From: Coemansia sp. RSA 922 | Taxonomy: Eukaryota; Kickxellomycota; Kickxellomycetes; Kickxellales; Kickxellaceae | Length of the DNA stretch: 18,740 bases | Direction of reading: 5' to 3' | Assembly: GCA_027577415.1 (NCBI GenBank) | Contig: JANBQS010000408.1 | Coordinates: 1 to 18,740, forward strand | Shown: positions 6,964-15,300 of the stretch, in pieces | How the letters are laid out: each line of letters opens with the position of its first letter | Position numbering within the stretch: position 1 is the first letter of the stretch | Notes under the pieces: generated by a model | What the model was told of the DNA's origin: nothing | The model's database searches: none | What the model saw: the letters and a program-made list of their open reading frames with translations, nothing else | Program-made: the position numbers and the translations under genes

Positions 6964-7560
6964 CTACGACACTACGTGCTTTGCACCATGTAGTTCGTCA
7001 AAGCGCTGCTGCTGTTCTTGCGCCCACATGTTCTGGCCCTCGACGAACCACTTTGGCAACGTGGCCGGCAGCGTGACCAAATCCGTGTCAAACAGCTCAA
7101 TAAAAAGTTCATGAGTGTATTTGCCCTTCCCACCAGCAAAACTGCGATACTCGTAGACGATAGAGTTGAAGTTCCAATGCTGCAGCTTGCGCAAGCATCC
7201 AACCAATGTTCCTGTCTCGCGCACGCCAGACGAGCACACGATCAAAAGCGGGTGACAGTCTCGCTTCAGAATACACTCCAGCCCTTCTTTAATTAGCTCC
7301 TCGCTGACGGGCTTCCAGCCTAAATTCGACTGCCACCGTGTCATGCCCAGGTGCGCTCGCTTGATTCCCTTGGTTTTTATGTACTGCGAAAACGCTCGCG
7401 AGGGACCTTCAACGGAGAGGATAAGAACGGTTTTGAGTCCTAGTGTGTCCAGGTACTTTATCTGCTCGGCTGTCAGTACGCCGCTGCATCGGTACACGCC
7501 CTCTTCGACAAGAGCAAACGCCTCTGGAACCTGCACAAAGTAGTCCGGTAGCTCCTTCAT
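6964..7560 (-). CDS. Siw14/Oca-family protein, probable pseudophosphatase
   Basis: Atypical dual-specificity phosphatase fold of the yeast Siw14/Oca group; Siw14 itself hydrolyses inositol pyrophosphates. The protein is 198 aa. Family landmarks: PDYFVQVPEAFALVEEGVYRC at about 5-25, the LDTLGLKTVLILS strand region at 38-49, and the C-terminal GCLRKLQHWNFNSIVYEYRSF followed by FIELFD. The active-site loop reads VCSSGVRETG (108-117). Active members have HCx5R here. In this protein Cys109 is kept, but the preceding His is Val and the position of the catalytic Arg is Glu115. So it is probably inactive, or has changed chemistry, like the non-catalytic members of the yeast Oca set. The frame runs to a TTG at 7605; the first ATG is at 7560 and gives the normal family N-terminus. 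Complete and unspliced. Confidence 0.92.
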   Translation of the reverse strand: MKELPDYFVQVPEAFALVEEGVYRCSGVLTAEQIKYLDTLGLKTVLILSVEGPSRAFSQYIKTKGIKRAHLGMTRWQSNLGWKPVSEELIKEGLECILKRDCHPLLIVCSSGVRETGTLVGCLRKLQHWNFNSIVYEYRSFAGGKGKYTHELFIELFDTDLVTLPATLPKWFVEGQNMWAQEQQQRFDELHGAKHVVS

Positions 7561-7950
7561 AGCGACAAGAAAATAAAATATAATGGATGTGAAAATGGTA
7601 GTCAATGCTGCCTTGGGTCCACAAATAGGCTAGCTGGTGATCGTGTTGGCTACATCCGGATCCTGTATGGGCTCAGGGTCCATTCGCAGTCACATGCATT
7701 GAGATATTCGTCTTTTTTCAGCTTTGCGACAGTTTTTTTTATGCTGTTTATCGAAGCACTTTCAGGCCGCCTCTTTCTCCTGGATCCGGTATATTGGTGC
7801 CGGAAATTATACTGGCAGATACTTCAATATCAATTGCTCAATCCAAAGAACTAGTCTTATTCAAACAAAGAGGATATGATGTGAGGAGCTAAAATGAAAT
7901 GATGCCACGACCTGGCGTAGTGCGACAGGCGTGCCTGTGTCTCCCACCGC
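7561..7950. other. Spacer between the FunK1-like and Siw14-like genes
   Basis: Both flanking genes are on the minus strand, so this holds the FunK1-like 3' end and the Siw14-like promoter. CCGGATCC occurs once near 7656 and in inverted orientation near 7780, with little matching around it. A T8 run is at about 7733-7740. No gene or RNA recognised. Confidence 0.4.
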
Positions 7951-9968
7951 TCAATAGGCAGTCTTCTTGGCTCCGGAGCAGGCCGGGTGAAGGAACAGCA
8001 CCTTGTGTATATCCCGTGCCAGATCGCGCAATGGACCGTCGCGCATGTTGGACAGGATATTAGTCTCAAAGTCAAGCGCTGTATCCATGTGGTTGCGCTT
8101 ATGATCAGCGCATTCGGCAGCGGTGCCTAGGTTCCAGTACATGATAGGCAGAATCTTCTTGCGCTCGGCGGCGTATCTCGCGGCATATTCCTTCCGCTCC
8201 TTTTTGTTAACGCCAAAGGTGCCCAGCCAGCACACGAGGTACAGCAAGGACTCCAAGTCGTCAAGGTGCGAACGGATAGGTCTTACTCCCTCCAAGCTGA
8301 GGATGGACTGGAATATCATGAGCTCCGGCGCTTCAGTTTCAAGATCGCCAAAATAGCAGGCATAGTCGAATTCGGCCAGTACTCCCTTCACTCCATCTGC
8401 CGTCAGCTGGATCAAAATGGCTTGGCCGCTGATGTTGCCATGAAGGATCCTGCACTTGGAGTACGCCGCTATGAGTGCTGTCATGGCATCAGTAACCGCC
8501 GCAACGACTTGACTCTGGTTGTCTGCCTCAGAAATCATGTTCCCAACCCAATGAGTCACTCTGCGAGTGTGCTGGCGGGCTTGGCTGGCATATGGCAGTG
8601 CCTCGAAGGCCGCGTTGGTCGAATCGATGACGAAAGTGGCTCCTCCTCGGCGGATGCACACGGGCCCAGAGCTTACAAGCCGGGAGAAGCGACCGTTAAA
8701 CTCGCTGGATTTGTCAAACTCAGCATGTAGGACATCGAGGAACGATCTTTCACGTGCATCATCCGCGGATCCACTGTCTGTAGTCGTCCACACATCCTTG
8801 ATTAAAAATCCCGGCCTGTCCATCGACTCGGGACTACCTGACGCAGCAAAGTATCTGGCGTGGCGCCCAAAAAGACCATCTGCTGCTCCAACACAGCGCT
8901 GGCTGAAGTACATACGCCTGTCCACTCGACCAGTGCTTTCGTCCACCTCATGGACGTCGATCTCGAGATAGGGACCACCGCTGCCCCTGTCGACAATGTA
9001 TCTGATGCTCGGGTCAAATCCAAGACGGTCGACGGAGCACAGCGACCAATCGACTAGTAGCAAGATAAACGCCAGACGTCCCTCTGCACTAAAGATGTCC
9101 ATCGCAGTCGACGCCCAGATATCGTCGGGGCCAAATACATACGCGTAAATAGAGCGAGAGGTGGTGACCAGTCCCCAGGCGAACCGGCGGTTGTGCTGGT
9201 CGAAAAACAGGTCTTGCATCTTTGCAGCTAGCACGCGCTCGGTCATACTACGGTCATCCTGATCCCTTGCTATCTCCGTGTTGGCGACGAAAAGATGGGG
9301 AGCTAGCGCCGCTTGCTTTTCCACGCTGCTGAAGATTGGACATATGCCACACTCGACAGTGGCAAAGTCCGTAGGATCGATGTCATCGGATGAATTGACG
9401 TCAGGAAGCTCTGCCTCCACGCCCCTGTTGACGGGCAGTATCAGTCGACATTCCTCAGGCTTGAAACCCCTATTGAGAGTCCCATCGCCAAAGTACTCCT
9501 TGACGTGATGCGCAACAAATAGCATGAACGACTCATAGCAAAGAGCGATTTTGTCCGCCTCCCAAACCGTTGGCTCCGAGTTGTCACTGTACTCACTGTC
9601 ATCGCTAGGCTGGCTGTCTACGCTTTTAGCTGGTGCTGGAACACCGGCCCATGCCAAGATGTCTGTGGCCCAGGCGTCCAGAGGATCGTCGCCCTTCTCC
9701 TTTTCCTGCGAATCACCAAGTTGTACTCTGCGCATAGCTGCCGTCAGCAGGCGAGTCTCCAAATCGTTAGCGATATTATCAACAAGCCTGCGGGCCACCA
9801 CACTGAGAACTGGATTAGCAGATTGAGGTTGTCGTCGCGAAGGCCCGGCGTCACGCTGAAGCAAAAATTTTCACCAGCTAACACACTGTAGTCTGGCGCG
9901 ACAGCAGCGGCACCACTCGTTGGGCCAGACTTCAAGTCCACTTTGCTGGTTGTCGAGTATGTATCCAT
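7951..9968 (-). CDS. FunK1 (fungal-type protein kinase)-like protein, degenerate catalytic motifs
   Basis: The long frame (7951-9864) encodes about 637 residues of the FunK1 type. Seen, numbering from the TTG at 9864: the N-lobe marker RFAWGLVTTSRSIYAYVFG, LGFDPSIRYIV, the Lys-bearing FLIKDVW (Lys356), the catalytic loop, and the C-lobe HLDDLESLLYLVCWLGTFG. FunK1 proteins normally have HRD and a D[FWY]D metal-binding motif. Here they read HGN (475-477) and EFD (Glu498), so catalysis is doubtful. The frame starts at a non-ATG codon after a TGA. A well-placed ATG (9968, ccATGG) opens a different frame that runs through the same point. The two are joined either by a short intron ending TTTTTGCTTCAG or by a one-base slip in the A5/T4 run at 9863-9871. 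If neither, the start is the in-frame ATG at 9735. Exact structure is unresolved; the family call is secure. Confidence 0.82.
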
Positions 9969-10480
9969 GGTAAAGAGATAGTAGTAAGGTCAAAATGGCA
10001 ATAGAGTAGAGAATGTGAGTTGAGGAGAAATGTTGCAAGGAAAAAAAAGAGAGCACGAGAAACAGGCGTCTTTAAAGTACTCCAAGAGTTTGATGGAGTC
10101 GATGCAGCCCTAGATACAACACTGATTCGTGGTGTCCACATCTCCGCCTACATTGGCACCAAAATGGAGATCTGCGAGAAAATATCAGTACTCACGCATT
10201 GTTTACAAATTCCCACTGTGACACCAAGTGGATCCTTGATATGTCAAGGCGGCTTGTCTTGGGGGGCCATGATCTTTCCTCCTTGTGAATGGCACTAGAA
10301 TCACTAGTTGCACCAGTGATCTACATCGCCTGTGTTCATCTGGTTGCTTCATGAATGCACCTACACGACATTCGCAATTGCTTCTGTAATTGCACAATGG
10401 CTACGGACAATATCAGATATTACAGTAATGATAATCTAATTCTGGTGTCAACACTGTGATATCAATTTGTGAGAAGGCTC

Positions 10481-10510
10481 AAGGCCTAGATAGTTGTCTA
10501 TGAGGCCTTT
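10481..10510. repeat. Hairpin AAGGCCT / AGGCCTT
   Basis: AAGGCCT (10481-10487) faces AGGCCTT (about 10503-10509), with ATAG/CTAT pairing inside and small bulges around a TTG loop. It lies just upstream of the TATAAATACT box at 10518. Confidence 0.45.
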
Positions 10511-10540
10511 GATTTCGTATAAATACTGTAGGATTTCGAC

Positions 10541-10560
10541 GCTCAACGACGCTCAACGAC
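10541..10560. repeat. Tandem duplication of GCTCAACGAC
   Basis: Two adjacent exact copies of GCTCAACGAC, preceded by a further GAC. They lie 14 bases after a TATA-like box. The related word ATCAACGGC occurs twice more within the next 50 bases (about 10589 and 10603). Confidence 0.6.
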
Positions 10561-10604
10561 GATATCCGACATTTTTATTGTGCCTAATATCAACGGCTGT
10601 AATC

Positions 10605-10637
10605 AACGGCGCCTCGATCACGAGCAGTAGCGCCGTT
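10605..10637. repeat. GC-rich hairpin with nested stem
   Basis: AACGGCGC (10605-10612) pairs exactly with GCGCCGTT (10630-10637). Directly inside, CTCG-atca-CGAG forms a second stem. The structure ends 23 bases before the TATATAA box at 10661. Confidence 0.6.
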
Positions 10638-10660
10638 ACTGCCCCACGGACCATTTGCCC

Positions 10661-10667
10661 TATATAA
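10661..10667 (+). promoter_or_regulatory. Orphan TATA box (TATATAA)
   Basis: TATATAA set between GCCC and GGGGCC, followed about 40 bases later by a T/A-rich run (10708-10740). It looks like a core promoter or the U3/R part of an LTR, but no ORF of note follows on the plus strand for more than 500 bases. Confidence 0.35.
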
Positions 10668-10830
10668 GGGGCCGCGCACCAGCAGCCGTAGACTAGTTAG
10701 GCAATCACCTTTTATCTTTATTACTTTTTATTTACTAAAATACAAAGACGTAAGGACTGGTGAACTTAGGCGTTAGCCGCAAACAACTCGCATACTCCAA
10801 ACCTACAATCATCACAGACAATCACTGTCT

Positions 10831-10861
10831 CATGTGACGCCACATGTGACTGCTATGTGAC
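10831..10861. repeat. Three ATGTGAC heptamers spaced 12 and 11 bases
   Basis: ATGTGAC starts at 10832, 10844 and 10855. The first two also form the dyad CATGTG-acgc-CACATG (10831-10846). The spacing is about one DNA turn, as seen for clustered protein binding sites. CACATGTGAC also occurs once at about 4712. No bound factor can be named. Confidence 0.45.
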
Positions 10862-11169
10862 AGTTAGGCTATGCCATTAGTTTAGTCAAGGCTCAGAGCA
10901 GTCACCAGTGCCAAAGGCCATTTGCTGTGCCCATACAGGGCTCCAGTACAATAAATTTATCATCAACACTTTACAATGGTTGCTGTTGTAACACTAATCC
11001 TGTTACATGAGTGGTTTAAATGAATAGTATTTCAAACAAGGTTGCAAAACACTCCCCAACCCCTAGCCTAGATGCTGGATGGGTGAGCATATAAATACTA
11101 CAGCAGAACATGTTATGTTTGTAGTTCACCATAGTCCTTGATATCGCCTGTCATGCAGAACTGAGTCGC

Positions 11170-11188
11170 GATCACTAAATCGGTGATC
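11170..11188. repeat. Short hairpin GATCAC / GTGATC
   Basis: Six-base perfect arms (11170-11175 and 11183-11188) around a seven-base loop, about 70 bases downstream of the second TATAAATACT box. Short enough to be chance. Confidence 0.35.
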
Positions 11189-11322
11189 AGAGCAAGGGTT
11201 GCGGCTTAGCGCAGTAAATGTTTGTTATTTAAAAGAGTTTATTATTGTTTACAGAATAGAACTCTTTATCTTCTCTTTTATTTTATTGGATTACATTTTA
11301 GTATCACATCGCCTATGCTGTC

Positions 11323-11724
11323 CTAATTCTGTTCTTCCATATTATTCATATCTGACAAGTCTACTACAAGAGCCTGAGATATACTGTACTGTTTAAGCCA
11401 GCCATCATCAGTTTGATCATCAATTTCACCACTAATAATATATTTCCAAAAATCATGTAACTGAATGTTCATTGTAATAATAACATAGTCCTTGGGGATG
11501 GGGGATGGTAGTTCACTAGTATTCTTGGGACCAATATGTTTGTTTTCGACAAAATGATGAAATGTAATCCCTTTTGTTGCCTTGTCAATATCACTATCTT
11601 TTTTGATATCATATCTCACTGCGCGGAAATGTTTAGCATCTTTTACCGCCACTTCGCCTACTTTGAAGAATGTTGAAAATGGCCCAACAACAAACCTGTA
11701 AATAGGGATGCTAGATGTATCCAT
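11323..11724 (-). CDS. Orphan hypothetical protein, 133 residues
   Basis: I do not recognise a family. The protein starts MDTSSIPIYRFVVG, is mixed hydrophobic and charged with a folded look (for example ITFHHFVENKH and HDFWKYIISGEIDD), and ends in an acidic, Asn-rich tail. No signal peptide or membrane segment is evident. Signs of a real gene: a true ATG with aacATGG context, TTTAAA about 117 bases upstream (11841-11846), a pyrimidine-rich leader, and AATAAA on the coding strand (11282-11287) shortly after the TAG. Its codons are more A/T-rich than those of the housekeeping neighbours, which may mean weak expression, a young gene or transfer. Its start region shares CATGGATACAT with the FunK1-like start. 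It is divergent from the ABC transporter gene. Confidence 0.5.
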   Translation of the reverse strand: MDTSSIPIYRFVVGPFSTFFKVGEVAVKDAKHFRAVRYDIKKDSDIDKATKGITFHHFVENKHIGPKNTSELPSPIPKDYVIITMNIQLHDFWKYIISGEIDDQTDDGWLKQYSISQALVVDLSDMNNMEEQN

Positions 11725-11965
11725 GTTCAGACAGTAATAGTAACTTAAATAATATGCACTTGGTAAGAATATGGAGGTAGGGAATGATAATTGTTTGGAA
11801 ATAAAATGTAGGAGAATTTTTGGAGGAGCGGGACACGTCTTTTAAATAGAGCAGTCGGAGGAAAAAAAAAGGAATATCCAACTTTTCTTCCCCAGCACCC
11901 TTGCTTTGAGATTCTTGGCCTACATCATAGCACCAGTAAGCAATTCAAGCGCAATAAATCTTGAA

Positions 11966-12000
11966 GTCTCCAATAGATTGCTTTTCAATCTATCAGAGAC
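11966..12000. repeat. Near-perfect hairpin in a divergent promoter
   Basis: ATAGATTG (11973-11980) and CAATCTAT (11986-11993) pair exactly around the loop CTTTT. After a two-base mismatch, GTCTC (11966-11970) and GAGAC (11996-12000) extend the stem, giving arms of 15 with 13 matches. Confidence 0.65.
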
Positions 12001-12044
12001 TTTGTTTTCTTTGTCCGCTATTTTTCAAAGGATACTGCGGTTCT

Positions 12045-12071
12045 TTTGCTTCCTTTGCTTCCTTTGCTTCC
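12045..12071 (+). repeat. Triple tandem repeat TTTGCTTCC
   Basis: Three exact head-to-tail copies of the nonamer TTTGCTTCC, about 230 bases before the ABC transporter ATG. A small minisatellite, or a repeated binding site in the promoter. Confidence 0.7.
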
Positions 12072-12182
12072 CCTTTTCAAAACATCCAAAGCACACTCAA
12101 AGAATCGGCAAAAGAGGTTGACTGAGCTGCGGCCATGGCCTGCATGCTTTTCCTTCAAGGATTGGAGCAGCGCCCACATTTC

Positions 12183-12203
12183 TTTTTTTTTTTTTTTTAT
12201 AAA
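12183..12203 (+). promoter_or_regulatory. T16 tract fused to TATAAA before the ABC transporter
   Basis: Sixteen T (12183-12198) run directly into TATAAA (12198-12203), 98 bases before the ATG. It is likely the core promoter, because the distance suits a start site between it and the ATG. Confidence 0.5.
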
Positions 12204-12304
12204 TGCTATTGACCTCTCCAGCATTTACTCCTGTCCGGAATTCTCATTTTTTCTGCTTATTTTTTTTTCAGCACCAACCGTTTGCCAGTTTCGACCAGAA
12301 ATGA
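12203..12304 (+). other. Upstream ORF ending in ATGA overlap with the transporter start
   Basis: An ATG at 12203 opens 33 codons whose TGA (12302-12304) overlaps the transporter ATG (12301-12303). If the transcript includes it, it could lower or couple translation. However, its ATG overlaps the likely TATA box, so transcription probably starts downstream and the ORF may be untranslated. Confidence 0.25.
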
Positions 12305-15300
12305 TACATTTTGACTCCTTGTCACATGCCTTTGCTCTGCTGAGCACTCTGGTCTACCCTATTGCTGACGCCACTATAGCTTTTTCAGCAATTTACTTTG
12401 CAATTAGAGACAAGCGCATCTCACACATGCTGCTTGTCAGCCCCTTCTTGCATATTGCCAGCGCCTTGCTAGTCATCCTCGCTGCTAGCCATTATTCTGG
12501 GTGGGCTATGACGCTCAATCAAGCTGCTTCTTTTGCTCTGCTCTTTTTGGCTGCCCATCCTTCAGGACACACACTTTTTCAGATTGCCAGTGCCCTTGGT
12601 ATCTACCGCCTGCTTTGCAGCAGTGCCAATCCACTGACTAGATCCCTCTGTGTCTTGCTCCACATTTACCTTGTTTTGGCCAACCTCAACCTTTCAGGTC
12701 AAACCCAGCTGAGGGCAATTATGAGCGACATCTCCTTTGCCCAATTGCGCCAACTCAGCTCTTTGCAAAAGTTGCGCAAGCTAACACTAGAAGATCTGTG
12801 GCCGCTACCAGAGAGATACCAGCTGCGATATGCCTATGCAGAGTTGAGTATTAATACTAACGAGCCGTTGTTTATTATTCGTGCAATCATTCGCATGACT
12901 TGGAAGCCTATGATTCCTATTCATATCGCTGGAATGTTGTTTCAATTGCTACCTGTACTCAGAACTATGCTGAATGGATATGTTTACCATTGTCTTGATT
13001 CTCCGGATAATCCTGCCTACTACAAGGCATGTATGGCAGCTGTAGGTATGCTATTAATTGAAGTATTGGCCATTCAAAGGGGTCATTTGGCAAACTATGT
13101 GCTGAAGGAGAAGTGCAGGGTAAGTGACTCGTTGGTGATAGGACTAGAGCATCAGCCACTAATTTATTCCGGGTTGTCAAACGTGGTTGGAAGGTATGAG
13201 CACGAAAAAGTTAAGAACTTGGCTAATAGAATCATATCTTTTCAAGATATAATATCTGATATGTTTGGTACTATGGCAACAATACTTCCAATCTACTACC
13301 AAGTGGGTGCGTTTGCCTTTATACCACTGGCTGTATCCTCGGGCATTAACGCATCTACGTGGCTGCTTACGTGGCTAGTGGGTAGCAAACATGAATGGGA
13401 TCCAACTGGTAGTCATTATCCAGGAGATAGTGTCAACGATATTTATCCTAACGTCAAAACCGTAAAGATGTTTGGATGGGAACGCATGTATTTGGATCCA
13501 AAGTTAAGGAAAAATCGAAAATATACCAGGCAGCTTCCATGGTATGCACCTCTGGTGCGCTTTGGATTAAACATAGTGGATATTGTCAGCGCTCTGACTA
13601 CTAGTCTGTCAATGTATACAACCGTTTTCTTGTATTTGCAGACACTACCTGACTCTGATCATGCCCTGACCAACTCCAGACTGCTTGAAATGATAGAGCA
13701 CATCGACAGCTTGCGCTTGAAGATTAATACCATTGTAAGACAGTTTTCCAGTTTGTCCTTCATAATTACTGAAAACATCAGGTATGAGTATTTGTTCTTG
13801 TGCGAGAAAGACAACACTATCTCTCATGCGAGTCTTGGCGAGTTCGACTCAATGCCGTCGATTACAATGGACAGCTGTAGCTTTAGGTGGAATAGAGAGT
13901 GCCAAACGCTTAAAGAGGTCACCCTTAGTGTGACCGGTAATGAGCTTGTAGCTGTGGTTGGTAAGACTGGTTCTGGAAAGTCTTCACTTCATTTGGCCAT
14001 GTGCAGAGAGTTGGAGATGACCAAGGGTACTGGTACTGTAGTTGGCAGAGTCAGCTATATGGAGCAGTCACCATGGATCATGAACGACACTATGCGTGCA
14101 AACATTATATTTGGTCGCGAGTTTGATGAGGAGTATTATTGGCAAGTCCTTCACGCCTGTGCATTGACACATGATATAAAGGCATGGCCCAGTGGTGATC
14201 TGACCCTAATTGGTGAGCGCGGTATCAACATTTCTGGTGGGCAGCGGGCTAGACTAGCACTGGCTAGAACTGTGTACTCCAGAGCTGATATTTACATGCT
14301 GGATGACCCTTTGTCGGCAGTTGATGCTCATGTCAAGCGCCATATCTTGGATAATGTCATATTGAGCTCTGGATTGCTGGGAAACAAACTGCGTGTCATC
14401 ACTACGCACTCTGAATCTATGCTGCCATTTTGCAACCAAGTTGTCACTGTAAGTGATAAAACAACTTCAGTTGTTCGCCAGGAACCCAAGGAACATAAGT
14501 TCATTGCCCCTGTCATGGTTACTGAGCATAATGATGAGAGTGATCTAATACCTAAGGATACCAATATGACCACAGCACCAGTCACTCCTACTACTAACAG
14601 CGACAACATGTTAGTTACAAGCGCAATTACACCGGATACCAGCCCTAGTTCTGCCAAGTTGCAGACATTGCCAGAAAAATATACGCTGCTGGACAATTCT
14701 AGATATATGTCTAAGCTTTGCGGCTGGCACCTCGTCACTGCGGTTGTAATATCAGCATCCTTTCGCCCTATTGTCAAGTTTATACTGGACGGGTACAACA
14801 TTGCTGCGCTAAAAGAAAATGCAAAATCTCACACCGTAAGTCATGACGCAGTGCTATGGTACTTGAAGATTAACACGCTAGAGGCCGCCACAAGCATAAT
14901 ATTAAGAATGTTAGAGAACTATGTAAGTAGCCTCTTGTCTGAACATAAAGCGGAGGATGCCATACAAGAGAAGTTTGTGCGCAGCCTACTTTACGCACCA
15001 CTATCGTTTATTGAAAAGGCAGATAGGCATACAGTTGTACCAGCATATAATAGTGGCTCTAGGATAATGACAAATGGTATCCCTGAATATCTGCGCAGCG
15101 AGTCGGCCAACGCAATCAAGTCAATACTATCAATATGGCGTTCTGCATTGGCAACACCACAGTTTGCTATAATTGTGCCATTCGTTATTTGGGCACAGGC
15201 TTCGACAAGCAGGCTAACCGATACTATGGCAAGCTCATTACGTAACATAAGAATGGAGATTAATGCCAGACAAGCAAAGACCTCAAGTGTTATCAACGGC

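Larger units (their letters stand above)
9969..11322. other. Gene-poor region with repeats and orphan TATA boxes
   Basis: About 1.35 kb without a credible ORF. The first 170 bases are a likely promoter and leader for the FunK1-like gene (TTTAAA at 10071-10076, pyrimidine-rich on the minus strand). Beyond that lie short repeats, hairpins and three TATA-like boxes not followed by a gene: TATAAATACT at 10518 and at 11090, and TATATAA at 10661. The last is followed by a T-rich stretch (10708-10735). Together these could be worn LTRs or a noncoding transcription unit. I found no tRNA B box, rRNA or reverse-transcriptase-like reading frame. Confidence 0.45.
11725..12300. other. Divergent promoter region, orphan gene to ABC transporter
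   Basis: Regulatory spacer between a minus-strand and a plus-strand gene. It contains the near-perfect hairpin 11966-12000, a triple 9-base repeat at 12045-12071, and the poly-T/TATA element at 12183-12203. The transporter's frame stays open back to a TTG at 12046, but the translation across the repeats and T tract is not protein-like. Confidence 0.5.

Noticed and set aside
10142..11322. tRNA, 5S or U6 gene to explain the orphan TATA boxes
   Set aside because: I found no B-box, acceptor-stem pairing or U6 core sequence on either strand.
12046..12300. Upstream extension of the ABC transporter frame
   Set aside because: It starts at TTG and reads tandem repeats and a T tract as protein; the first in-frame ATG is 12301.
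14302..14307. Asp instead of Glu after Walker B in transporter NBD1
   Set aside because: Normal for ABCC transporters, whose NBD1 is a degenerate ATPase site.
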